Source of the DNA: Bacillus sp. SM2101
GTDB taxonomy: Bacteria > Bacillota > Bacilli > Bacillales > SM2101
Length of the DNA: 64,000 bases
NCBI RefSeq assembly: GCF_018588585.1
Contig: NZ_JAEUFG010000010.1
Span: forward strand, 1-64,000
Direction: 5' to 3'
Shown: piece after piece, positions 19,300 through 27,546 of the stretch
Layout of the letters: every line of letters begins with the position of its first letter
Numbering within the stretch: position 1 is the stretch's first letter
Notes under the pieces: model-generated
Seen by the model: only the letters and a program-made list of their open reading frames with translations
Told to the model about the DNA's origin: nothing
The model's database searches: none
Program-made: the position numbers and the translations under genes

Positions 19300-19338
19300 T
19301 GTTCCTTTCTTATATATAGAAGAAAGGAACATATTTTT
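19300..19338 (+). terminator. Internal terminator between importer genes
   Basis: TGTTCCTTTCTT-ATATATAG-AAGAAAGGAACA is a perfect 12-bp stem followed by TATTTTT. It would make the binding protein transcript more abundant than the permease and ATPase. Confidence 0.75.
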
Positions 19339-19408
19339 CTGTTTGAAAGGTAAGCAAGTATAATATTTTTGAGAGAACTCATTCTTTGTATAATAATGAT
19401 CGATGAAC

Positions 19409-19526
19409 AGTTTCAGCGCCTATCACCTCGAGGTCAATTCGGCATTTTATCAAAAGGCAAAAAAGGCCTTCATGCAAAACGCAGGCTCCAGTACTTGTCG
19501 GGGATGACCAGGCACTTGCGCTTTTC
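19409..19526 (+). repeat. REP-like intergenic element
   Basis: GC-richer block starting CAGTTTCAGCGCCTATCACC with TCGAGGTCA and ending CTTGTCGGGGATGACC ... CACTTGCGCTTTTC. The end sequences pair in part and contrast with the AT-rich surroundings. From memory, similar blocks are common between genes in Bacillaceae; I know of no established function. It lies in the leader of the permease gene. Confidence 0.65.
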
Positions 19527-19577
19527 ATAACAACTTATTGAAAAAATATATTTTTTAACTGGAAGGGTGAAAATACT

Positions 19578-20582
19578 ATGCCTACAGCAATATTCGGAGC
19601 ATTTGAGTCAGGTATTATTTATGCAATCATGGCATTAGGTGTATACTTATCATTTCGAATTTTAGACTTTCCAGACTTAACCGTTGATGGGAGTTTTGTA
19701 ACTGGAGCAGCCGTAGCCGCAATTCTAATAGTAAATGGTATCAATCCTTTTATAGCTACAATCGCTTCTTTGCTAGCGGGATTTATTGCTGGTTGTATCA
19801 CTGGTTTGCTTCATACGAAAGGAAAAATAAATCCGCTGTTATCAGGGATTTTAATGATGATTGCATTATATTCTATTAATCTTCGTATAATGGGAAGATC
19901 AAATATACCGATGTTAAATGAAACAACAGTGGTTACAATTTTAACGGATTTTTGGAAGAGTTTAGGGTTTGATACAGGTGTAGTCAATGTGTTGAGAGCA
20001 ATAGGGTATTCAGGGTATATACCAAAAACTTGGGCAATTGTTATTTTCATGATTATAATTACATTTGCCATTAAACTTATTTTAGATCGCTTTCTTCAAA
20101 CGGAGATTGGACTTGCACTACGCGCCACTGGTGACAATAAAAATATGATTCGTAGCTTTTCAGCAAATACGAATGCTTTAACAGTAGTTGGACTAGGATT
20201 ATCCAATGCCCTTGTCGCTTTTTCTGGTGCAGTCATTGCACAATATAATGGCTTTAGTGATGTCGGAATGGGAATAGGTATCATTATTATTGGCTTGGCC
20301 TCAGTTATTATTGGTGAAGCAATATTTGGTACGAAATCGATTATGCGAACGACATTTGCCGTGATCGGTGGTGCAATTATTTACCGCATTGTTGTAAGTA
20401 TTGCTTTGCGTGTAGAATTTTTAGAACCAGGTGATTTGAAGTTAATTACTGCAGTCATAGTTGTCTGTGCATTAATTATTCCTAAAATATTTGAATCACG
20501 TAAAGACAAAAAACGCAAAAAGCAGCGATTACAAGCATTCGTAAATGATCACAAGCAACTAGCGAATAAAGAGGTGATATAG
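19578..20582 (+). CDS. ABC importer permease
   Basis: 334 residues, ATG 8 nt after GGAAGGG. Eight to nine membrane helices of the branched-chain amino-acid/ABC-2_perm BPD_transp_2 type, beginning AIFGAFESGIIYAIMALG. The EAA-like cytoplasmic coupling region (ETEIGLALRATGDNKNM, about 175-191) contacts the ATPase. The basic tail (KDKKRKKQR) is cytoplasmic. Its stop is immediately followed by the ATPase start (no gap), indicating translational coupling. Confidence 0.88.
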   Translation: MPTAIFGAFESGIIYAIMALGVYLSFRILDFPDLTVDGSFVTGAAVAAILIVNGINPFIATIASLLAGFIAGCITGLLHTKGKINPLLSGILMMIALYSINLRIMGRSNIPMLNETTVVTILTDFWKSLGFDTGVVNVLRAIGYSGYIPKTWAIVIFMIIITFAIKLILDRFLQTEIGLALRATGDNKNMIRSFSANTNALTVVGLGLSNALVAFSGAVIAQYNGFSDVGMGIGIIIIGLASVIIGEAIFGTKSIMRTTFAVIGGAIIYRIVVSIALRVEFLEPGDLKLITAVIVVCALIIPKIFESRKDKKRKKQRLQAFVNDHKQLANKEVI

Positions 20583-21377
20583 ATGCTTGATTTTAACCAT
20601 ATCTTCAAAGTTTTTAACGAAGGAACGCTTGATGAAAAAATTGCATTAGATCACATAACGTTATCATTAAATAAAGGAGATTTCGTGACGGTCATAGGAA
20701 GTAATGGCGCAGGGAAATCAACGCTTATGAATGTTGTGTCAGGTAGGATTTACCCCGACATAGGTGAGGTTATAATTGATGGGCAACAAGTAACGAATCT
20801 ACCAGAACATAAGCGAGCTCAATATATCGGCAGAGTATTTCAAGATCCAATGGCAGGTACTGCGCCGACGATGACGATTGAAGAGAATTTGGCAATGGCT
20901 TTTTCGAGAACAAAAAGAAGAACTTTACACAAGGGTGTAACAAAAAAGCGTAAGGTGTTTTTTAAAGAACAGCTTGAGACACTTCACTTGGGGCTAGAAG
21001 ATCGCTTAAATGCAAAAGTAGGCTTATTATCAGGTGGTGAACGTCAAGCATTGTCTTTATTAATGGCTTCATTCACGGATCCAAAAATATTGTTATTAGA
21101 CGAACATACAGCTGCATTAGATCCTGCTAGGGCAGAATTAATCACAAATTTAACTAAAGAAATTGTAGAAAAGAATAAGCTAACGACTTTGATGGTCACC
21201 CATAATATGCAACAAGCTCTAGACTTGGGCAACCGCTTAATTATGATGGATAAAGGTCAAATTATTTTTGAAGCTAGCGGAGTAGAGAAAAAGAAATTGA
21301 CTGTAGAGCAATTATTAGAAGAGTTTCAGCGCATTCGTGGTTCAGGGTTTACAAGTGATCGATCGGTTTTGTTGTAA
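20583..21377 (+). CDS. ABC importer ATP-binding protein
   Basis: 264 residues. ATPase of the importer. Walker A GSNGAGKST, Q-loop VFQDPM, signature LSGGERQ, Walker B ILLLDEHTAALD and H-loop THNM are all present and in order. The usual Pro after the Walker B Glu is replaced by His (DEHTAALD), as in other members of this subgroup. Starts directly after the permease stop; ribosome-binding site AGAGGTGATATAG lies inside the permease gene. Confidence 0.9.
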   Translation: MLDFNHIFKVFNEGTLDEKIALDHITLSLNKGDFVTVIGSNGAGKSTLMNVVSGRIYPDIGEVIIDGQQVTNLPEHKRAQYIGRVFQDPMAGTAPTMTIEENLAMAFSRTKRRTLHKGVTKKRKVFFKEQLETLHLGLEDRLNAKVGLLSGGERQALSLLMASFTDPKILLLDEHTAALDPARAELITNLTKEIVEKNKLTTLMVTHNMQQALDLGNRLIMMDKGQIIFEASGVEKKKLTVEQLLEEFQRIRGSGFTSDRSVLL

Positions 21378-21410
21378 AATAAGCGTTATATAGCAGACTT
21401 GATTAACATA

Positions 21411-21446
21411 AAAACCGGTGGGGAATTAACTCTCCACCGGTTTTAC
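21411..21446. terminator. Terminator between importer operon and SCO gene
   Basis: AAAACCGGTGGGGA and TCTCCACCGGTTTT pair over about 14 bp with a small loop. It lies between convergent genes and can act in both directions. Confidence 0.85.
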
Positions 21447-21540
21447 ATATAGTCTGTATTTGCATGGTTTGTTGTATGCGTACAAAGAAACAACTTAGGA
21501 GAGATGTTCTGATATCTCCCACAAGCATTGAAAGCATGCC

Positions 21541-22125
21541 TTAATTAATAGTTCGCATTATCCTTTTGAATACACGCTCTTTGTCAAAGCCTTCTCCCAT
21601 ACCAAAAATCTCAATGATGTTATTTTCATCGTCTAATAAATATGTATAGGCTGAATGAATAAATTGTCCATCACCAGGATCTCTATATAAGAATTCAAAC
21701 GCTTCTGCAACTTTTTTTGTATCTTCCTCACTTCCACGAAGAAGGTACCATGGGCCACCTTGCTTTAATTCAAATGCTTTGCCATATTCCTGCAACACTT
21801 CTTTTGTATCGTAAGCGGGATCAATTGTAATAGTTATGAATTCGACTTTATTCCCAAAGACGCCTTCTTGTTCAAAATCTTCACGCAGTTGCTTCATTTT
21901 ATAAGTTGTTACCGGACAAATATCTGGGCAATTTGTGTAAATAAATTCTAGTAGACGTACCTTTGGTTCCATTTCAGTAAATACAAATGGCTCTCCGTAA
22001 GCTGTTTCCATGGCAACGTCTTCCGGAAATTCCATTCCTGATTGTTTATAAACTGAAAAGTAGAATATTCCTGATGAAATACCGAGTACTAATAAGGTGA
22101 CAAATGTAATGTAAAGCTTCTTCAT
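21541..22125 (-). CDS. SCO1/SenC-family copper chaperone-like protein
   Basis: 194 residues from ATG 22125, placed after TTGGAGTG; the 7-residue upstream extension is unlikely. A single N-terminal membrane anchor (about 5-24) leads to an extracytoplasmic thioredoxin fold. The copper ligands are present: CPDIC (Cys66, Cys70) and His157 in QFIHSAY. The family delivers copper to, or reduces, the CuA centre of cytochrome c oxidase. Unlike B. subtilis YpmQ-type lipoproteins, no lipobox Cys is visible. No cytochrome oxidase genes are in the window. Confidence 0.88.
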   Translation of the reverse strand: MKKLYITFVTLLVLGISSGIFYFSVYKQSGMEFPEDVAMETAYGEPFVFTEMEPKVRLLEFIYTNCPDICPVTTYKMKQLREDFEQEGVFGNKVEFITITIDPAYDTKEVLQEYGKAFELKQGGPWYLLRGSEEDTKKVAEAFEFLYRDPGDGQFIHSAYTYLLDDENNIIEIFGMGEGFDKERVFKRIMRTIN

Positions 22126-22343
22126 GATTTCACTCCAATACGCCATTCGAATTTGACAATATAAATTAAGTCGGTTCTATACATACTAATCATACATGAA
22201 CATTGCATATTGATGTGTCTATATCCATGAATTTTGTATGACAAAAAAATTATTGCTAATTTTTGTACTAATTTTATCTGATTTTTCTTACAATTAGTAA
22301 GGAGGCAAGCTATACTTAGTACAAGGGGGAGAATCTAACATTC

Positions 22344-23594
22344 ATGAGAAAAATTGTAGGTTGGACGTTAATTTCGTATGTGCTATTTGGGCTATTTATA
22401 GCTATGTATATTTTTTATTGGGCTGATACATCAATTCCGATACAGTATAGGGGTTCAGGAGCGGATCCTTCTACGTTCTTAAATGAACGTGAGCTTATGT
22501 TGAGTGAAGAGTATTCACAAATAAGAAATTTGTTATTTTTTCTCTCCTTACCATTCGAATGGATTATCTATTTATTTGTACTAGTGTTAGGAATATCATA
22601 CAAATTCAATACTTGGGCGCAAATAACTTCAAAAAGAAAAATTGCACAAATTCCAATTTATGTATTTTGGTTATCTATTTTTGTTGGGGTTTTAACACTA
22701 CCACTTAGTTGGATTAGCTTCACCTTTTCTAAAATGTACAATATTTCTACTCAATCTACATCAGGGTGGTTAAAAGACCGATTAATCGATTTCTGGCTTG
22801 ATTTTGGATTTTTAGTCATGATCGCCTATGCTTTATTTTTTCTCATTACTAAAGCAAAGAAGCGATGGTGGTTTTATGCGTGGGTCTTGTCAATTCCATT
22901 TTCCTTATTTTTAATGTTTGTTCAACCAGTGATTATTGATCCGCTTTATAACGATTTTTACGAACTAAAAAATAAAGAGCTTGAAGCAGAAATTTTACAA
23001 ATGGCAAAACAAGCGAATATCCCTGCTGATCACGTATTTGAGGTTAATATGTCCGAAAAAACAAATGCCTTGAATGCTTATGTCACTGGAATTGGGAATA
23101 ACTCAAGAATTGTGTTATGGGATACTACATTAAATAGGCTTAATGAACAAGAGATTTTATTTATCATGGCTCATGAAATGGGACATTATGTGAAAAAGCA
23201 TATTTATTTTGGGATAGCGGGTTATTTAATTCTCTCTCTTATTGGCTTATATTTAACTAGTAAAATTTTACATTTTTGTATTCATAGGTGGAAAGATATT
23301 CTACATATTCGTGATTTAAGCGAGCTACATTCACTTCCTTTGTTGTTACTTGTATTTTCTATGCTTACATTTTTAGCAAGCCCATTGGAAAACGTTGTTT
23401 CTAGATATCAGGAGCATACAGCAGATGTATACGCGATTGATATGACTATGGACAATGAAGCTGCCATTCAAACTTTTCAAGAATTGTCACGTGCGGGACT
23501 TAGTCAAGTGAATCCTCCATTTATTGTGAAAATATTTAGGTATGGTCATCCAACTATACTAGAGAGAATTGCTTATATAGAGGAGCGAAAATAA
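22344..23594 (+). CDS. yhfN: M48 family membrane metalloprotease YhfN (Ste24-like)
   Basis: 416 residues, ATG after AAGGGGGAG. Several N-terminal membrane helices (first about 7-27) and two more near 290-345 surround a zinc protease centre. HEMGH (277-281) supplies two His ligands and the general base, and the third ligand is Glu357 in YQEHTAD. This is the CAAX-protease/Ste24 arrangement. B. subtilis YhfN occupies a comparable place after lcfB. Substrates are not known in Bacillus. Confidence 0.88.
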   Translation: MRKIVGWTLISYVLFGLFIAMYIFYWADTSIPIQYRGSGADPSTFLNERELMLSEEYSQIRNLLFFLSLPFEWIIYLFVLVLGISYKFNTWAQITSKRKIAQIPIYVFWLSIFVGVLTLPLSWISFTFSKMYNISTQSTSGWLKDRLIDFWLDFGFLVMIAYALFFLITKAKKRWWFYAWVLSIPFSLFLMFVQPVIIDPLYNDFYELKNKELEAEILQMAKQANIPADHVFEVNMSEKTNALNAYVTGIGNNSRIVLWDTTLNRLNEQEILFIMAHEMGHYVKKHIYFGIAGYLILSLIGLYLTSKILHFCIHRWKDILHIRDLSELHSLPLLLLVFSMLTFLASPLENVVSRYQEHTADVYAIDMTMDNEAAIQTFQELSRAGLSQVNPPFIVKIFRYGHPTILERIAYIEERK

Positions 23595-23662
23595 CTAAGA
23601 AACGTTAGAAAGCATAAATGTTTCAAAATTAAGTGATTTCTTATTAGAGATGGTGAAAAGTG

Positions 23663-23700
23663 TCAGGTGAAGTACTTACTTCATCTGATATAATATTTTA
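23663..23700 (+). terminator. Terminator after yhfN
   Basis: TCAGGTGAAGT-ACTT-ACTTCATCTGA, 11 bp with one G-T pair, followed by TATAATATTTTATT. Confidence 0.6.
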
Positions 23701-23789
23701 TTATAGAAAAATTGTGGAGCGCTTCTCTACACTATAAAAACTGGGCTAAAGAAGCGTAGCAGGATGAACTTATATGAGGCTGTCATCGT

Positions 23790-23840
23790 TTTACAGAACA
23801 GAAGAAAAGATACCACATCTTTTTATAGTTCGTAAATAGT
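23790..23840 (+). repeat. Fragment of the MITE-like repeat
   Basis: GGCTGTCATCGTTTTACAG, then AGAAGAAAAGATACCACAT, which match the middle of the family. No end motifs. Confidence 0.4.
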
Positions 23841-23847
23841 CAATGAC

Positions 23848-23862
23848 TTTAAGCGCTTACAT
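23848..23862. promoter_or_regulatory. cre-like CcpA site upstream of the GDPD gene
   Basis: On the minus strand ATGTAAGCGCTTAAA fits WTGNAANCGNWNNCW with one mismatch. It lies 142 nt before the GDPD start, suggesting carbon catabolite control of that operon. Confidence 0.5.
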
Positions 23863-24003
23863 TTTTTATAAGAATTAACATGATTTTATATAAATATATA
23901 ATTAAATAATATAAAATTAATATTAACAGTGTAAAATGTAAAATATTCTTATTGTTGTTGTGATTGAGCTATATTTATATAGAAAAACAAGGGGGAAATA
24001 TGT

Positions 24004-24936
24004 TTGGAAATTGTAACTGAGAAGAGGAAAACGAGAGGAAGGTTTGTAAGAAATATGTTATTAATTGTACTAGCTTTAATTATTTTGTTCTTTTTGATTG
24101 TCCAAATCATTCCTGTTAAGAAAAATGAAAGTAACACTCTTCTGCGTGTAGGTGGAAAGCCAGATGTGATCGCTCACCGTGGAGGAGCTGGAATAGCTCC
24201 TGAAAATACATTAGAGGCATTCAAACTGTCTGATTCACTCGGAGTAGATATGTTAGAATTTGATGTGAGACTATCAAAAGATGGACAAGTAGTAGTAATG
24301 CATGATGAAACAATTGATCGAACAACTAATGGAGAGGGTAAAGTATCTGAATATTCTGTTGAAGAATTGAAATCATTTGACGCTGGCTATCATTTTGTAG
24401 GTCCAGATGGCTCATTTCCTTATAGAGGTAAGGGCGTTACGATTCCAACTCTAACCGAAGTGTTCGAATCGTATAGTCATTTGCCTATGGTCATAGAAAT
24501 TAAAGAAAATGATACGAAGTTAGCAGATGAATTTGCTGATATTATTTTTCAATATGGAATGGAAGATAAAGTGATTATAGGATCTTTCTTTGACGAAATA
24601 GCAAATTATTTTTACGATATTACTAATGGAGAAGTTGCTATAAGTACTGCAAGTGCTACTACGAAAAAATATGTCATTTTTCAAAAGCTATTTTTAGGAA
24701 ATATTATTCCGTTAAAAGAACAAGCTCTACAATTACCTACTCACTCAAGTATTTTTGATCTTACTACGAAAAAATTAATTGATGCAGCACATGAAAGAAA
24801 TATTGCTGTCCAATACTGGACAATTAATGATTTAGACATGGTAGAATATTTACTTGAACAAGGTGCTGATGGAATAATGACGGATTACCCGAATAAAGCT
24901 ATTCATTTATTACGTCAAAAAGGAGTAGATAAATAA
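24004..24936 (+). CDS. Membrane-anchored glycerophosphodiester phosphodiesterase
   Basis: 310 residues from TTG behind AAGGGGG. It hydrolyses glycerophosphodiesters to glycerol 3-phosphate and an alcohol. An N-terminal helix (about 17-37) places the catalytic domain outside the membrane. GDPD motifs: IAHRGG (His58, Arg59), PENTLEAF (Glu67), EFDVRLSKDG (Glu85, Asp87) and VVMHDETIDRTTNG (His100). The closing YWTINDLDMV segment is typical. A PAP2 phosphatase starts 3 nt after its stop, so the two form an operon. Confidence 0.92.
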   Translation: MEIVTEKRKTRGRFVRNMLLIVLALIILFFLIVQIIPVKKNESNTLLRVGGKPDVIAHRGGAGIAPENTLEAFKLSDSLGVDMLEFDVRLSKDGQVVVMHDETIDRTTNGEGKVSEYSVEELKSFDAGYHFVGPDGSFPYRGKGVTIPTLTEVFESYSHLPMVIEIKENDTKLADEFADIIFQYGMEDKVIIGSFFDEIANYFYDITNGEVAISTASATTKKYVIFQKLFLGNIIPLKEQALQLPTHSSIFDLTTKKLIDAAHERNIAVQYWTINDLDMVEYLLEQGADGIMTDYPNKAIHLLRQKGVDK

Positions 24937-24938
24937 AT

Positions 24939-25646
24939 ATGGAGATTAATAGACAACCTACAGAGACAGCAAAACGACCTGTCCTTTATCATATTGGATT
25001 TATTGCTTTATGTTTGATCTCGGTCGCCATTTTTCTTATTATTGCTGAGGTCATACAACAGTCTGGCAAAGTAGCCTTTGATACAGTGATTAGAGATATC
25101 TTTGTTCTAGAGTCACAGTCATTTGTATACCAATTATTTAAGGATATCACTTGGCTTGGAAATAAGCCTGGTGTCATCACGATGCTAGTTATAATGTTAG
25201 TATGGTTAATATGGAGATATCGGGATTTCAAAGGTATTATTTTACTCATAACGATGGTTATTTTGCAGAATGAGTTTAATAAAGTGCTTAAAGATTTTTA
25301 TCAAAGGGAACGACCTTTGATCGATCCTGCGATCGATGCATTAGGCTACAGTTTTCCGAGCGGTCATGCAATGACTGGTTTGTTAGCATATGGACTTGCA
25401 ACTTATTTAATTGTAGTGAATGTAACATCATTCAAAGCAAAGTTATTCGTTGGCATCTTTGGAAGTATTCTTATATTTTTAATCGGTCTAAGTCGCATTA
25501 TACTGTCAGCGCATTACCCTACCGATGTTATTGCAGGCCATGCTTTAGGGATAGTTACCCTAATTATTTCGATATATTTGTATCAATGGATGAAGAAAAA
25601 AAACTTTAGTAAAAAAAATGATAAAGATACTCTTCAAGTAACGTAA
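24939..25646 (+). CDS. PAP2-family membrane phosphatase
   Basis: 235 residues. Lipid phosphatase with about six helices. The three catalytic motifs are intact: KDFYQRERP (118-126), PSGH (140-143, His143 acid) and SRIILSAHYPTD (185-196, His192 nucleophile). It likely acts on phosphatidate, phosphatidylglycerol phosphate or undecaprenyl pyrophosphate; sequence does not decide which. The ribosome-binding AAGGAG lies inside the end of the GDPD gene. Pairing with GDPD points to phospholipid or teichoic-acid turnover. Confidence 0.9.
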   Translation: MEINRQPTETAKRPVLYHIGFIALCLISVAIFLIIAEVIQQSGKVAFDTVIRDIFVLESQSFVYQLFKDITWLGNKPGVITMLVIMLVWLIWRYRDFKGIILLITMVILQNEFNKVLKDFYQRERPLIDPAIDALGYSFPSGHAMTGLLAYGLATYLIVVNVTSFKAKLFVGIFGSILIFLIGLSRIILSAHYPTDVIAGHALGIVTLIISIYLYQWMKKKNFSKKNDKDTLQVT

Positions 25647-25683
25647 TCATCAAGAAAAATGATAGTGAGACGTATTAGAATAA

Positions 25684-25720
25684 AGGCACCCTCATTAGCG
25701 TATGAGGGTGCCTCTATTTC
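25684..25720 (+). terminator. Terminator of the GDPD-PAP2 operon
   Basis: AGGCACCCTCAT-TAGCGT-ATGAGGGTGCCT, a perfect 12-bp stem followed by CTATTTC. Confidence 0.85.
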
Positions 25721-25736
25721 ATATCATACATATCCA

Positions 25737-25803
25737 TTTCCATATAAGAGTAGGAAATCTAGTTCATCGATAATTTCAAATCCAAATGTTTGAAAGACCC
25801 CTT
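25737..25803 (-). pseudogene. Possible C-terminal remnant of an acetyltransferase-like gene
   Basis: The minus strand reads VFQTFGFEIIDELDFLLLYGNGYV before a stop; FGFEIIDE resembles the end of a GNAT domain. A stop codon lies directly upstream in the same frame, there is no start and nothing else is preserved. If real it is a decayed fragment. Confidence 0.25.
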
Positions 25804-25906
25804 ACTTAAAAAACCTCATTATTACCCTCATTCATACCATTCTTTCATATCGTTGGTGGTTTAATAAAATTTGGCTGTACTGGTTTGTAATACAACAGCC
25901 TATAGC

Positions 25907-25962
25907 AAAAAAGACTTTGGATAAAAGTATTTTAAAACTTTTATCCAAAGTCTTTTTTTTAT
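25907..25962. terminator. Strong hairpin with U-run
   Basis: A perfect 22-bp stem with arms around GACTTTGGATAAAAGT and ACTTTTATCCAAAGTC, an 8-nt loop and runs of A and T at the two ends, so it can terminate in both directions. No intact gene is close on the left. It may serve the MFS region's antisense side or a lost gene. Confidence 0.8.
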
Positions 25963-26141
25963 GGAACGAATAAATGTTCCTTTTTTGCTGCACTCAAATT
26001 AAAATGACGGTCCTCTTAATATTCATATTATTAGTATAAATTATTCAGTTTTATAAGTCTGCAATTTTCTGGGATTTTTAGCTATATTTTCTATAAAGTA
26101 ACTAAAAAAGTGGTGATGGTCATATGGAAAGGAGTAATTAT

Positions 26142-27401
26142 ATGAAAATTAGTACATGGAATACAAGCTTAAAAATTCGGTTAATTGGTGAAATGTTATT
26201 TAATTTGCTGTATTGGATGTATTTCCCGTTCATTACTTATTACTTCGGAAGTGCATTAGGAAATAATATTGCTGGTATTTTTATGACGATCCCCCCTTTA
26301 ATAGGGATCATTGGAATTATCATTGGTGGGAATCTAGCTGATAGATTAGGTAGACGTGCTGCTATGTTATTAGGGACATCGATTAGAACAATAATGTTTT
26401 GTATTTTTGCTATATCAGATTCGTATTGGTTAAATTATTTAGCGTTTATTGGAATTGGCTTAGGAGGTACAATATACGGCCCAGCTAGTGATGCAATGGT
26501 AGCTGACTTAGTACCACAAGAAGCGAGGAAACAAGTGTTTGCAACTTTTATGACATCTAATAATATTGGTGCAGTTATAGGGCCTGTATTAGGATCGTTT
26601 TTCTTTTTTAACTATCTTAGCGAATTGTTATGGGCTTGCACAATTGTGATGTTAGTTTACTCAATTATTGTTTATGTAAAGATAGACGAAACCATGCCGA
26701 ATTACTCAAGAAAACGAATAAATGCAAATTCAATTTCCAGTGGATTTAAAGAAGCATGGAACGGGTATGGGGAGATTTTAAGCGATAAAGTCTTCTTGTT
26801 GTACATTCTGGGAGGAGCTTCTGCTGTTATAGCGATTATGCAGTTAGACTTATATTTATCAGTATATATTATTAATTATGTTCCTTCTCAAAAGCTATTT
26901 GTTTGGAATAACTTGTCTGTAGCACTGGACAGTAAAGAGATTTTTGCGTGGATGTTAGTGTTAAATGGTGTCCTGTTCGTGTTTTTTGTTTTACCTATAA
27001 CAAAATTGTTAAAAAGCTGGACTGATAGGAACGTTTTTATTCTTTCAGCAATTTTAGCTGGGGGTGGCTTGTTTTTAGTTGGATTTTCTACAAATATTTG
27101 GATGCTATTTTTACTAACAATCATTTTTACTTTCGGAGAAATTGTGAGAGCCCCAGTAATAAATAATTTTGTTAGTGACTATGCTCCAGAGCATGCTAGA
27201 GGAAAATATATGGGCGCATCTAGATTACAGTTTACAATCGGTAGATTTTTAGCTCCATTAACTGTATTCCTAGCTGAATGGGTTTCACCTATGGGGATCT
27301 TTAGCATAATTCTATTTTTTGCGTTTATGAGTGTAATTCTATATATCAAACTATATAAAAGCTACGAGCGTTATATAACAAGAGTGGGAAGAAATACTTA
27401 A
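26142..27401 (+). CDS. MFS transporter
   Basis: 419 residues from ATG 26142, 7 nt behind GGAAAGGAG; the upstream ATG at 26124 lies before that site and is unlikely. Twelve membrane helices. The MFS loop 2-3 motif is seen as GGNLADRLGRRAAML, and the motif-C-like GAVIGPVLGSFFF is in helix 5, which favours an antiporter-type efflux pump. Drug or metabolite export is the best guess and the substrate is unknown. Stands alone, with its own terminator. Confidence 0.85.
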   Translation: MKISTWNTSLKIRLIGEMLFNLLYWMYFPFITYYFGSALGNNIAGIFMTIPPLIGIIGIIIGGNLADRLGRRAAMLLGTSIRTIMFCIFAISDSYWLNYLAFIGIGLGGTIYGPASDAMVADLVPQEARKQVFATFMTSNNIGAVIGPVLGSFFFFNYLSELLWACTIVMLVYSIIVYVKIDETMPNYSRKRINANSISSGFKEAWNGYGEILSDKVFLLYILGGASAVIAIMQLDLYLSVYIINYVPSQKLFVWNNLSVALDSKEIFAWMLVLNGVLFVFFVLPITKLLKSWTDRNVFILSAILAGGGLFLVGFSTNIWMLFLLTIIFTFGEIVRAPVINNFVSDYAPEHARGKYMGASRLQFTIGRFLAPLTVFLAEWVSPMGIFSIILFFAFMSVILYIKLYKSYERYITRVGRNT

Positions 27402-27408
27402 GAATTTG

Positions 27409-27448
27409 ATCTGATAAAACAGATTACGAGTAAAATTATCAGATTTTT
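27409..27448 (+). terminator. Terminator after the MFS gene
   Basis: ATCTGATAA and TTATCAGAT pair across an 18-nt loop and are followed by TTTTTAAAAA. Confidence 0.6.
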
Positions 27449-27459
27449 AAAAAAATACC

Positions 27460-27487
27460 TTGCAATTCCTCCATTCTGTTATATAAT
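27460..27487 (+). promoter_or_regulatory. Probable SigA promoter of aceB
   Basis: TTGCAA (27460-27465), a 16-nt spacer and TATAAT (27482-27487), 60 nt before the aceB start. Confidence 0.6.
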
Positions 27488-27546
27488 ACTATTAGTAAAA
27501 TAAAACTGTATTATAACAATATAGGTGGAAGGGTGTGTAGCTACGG

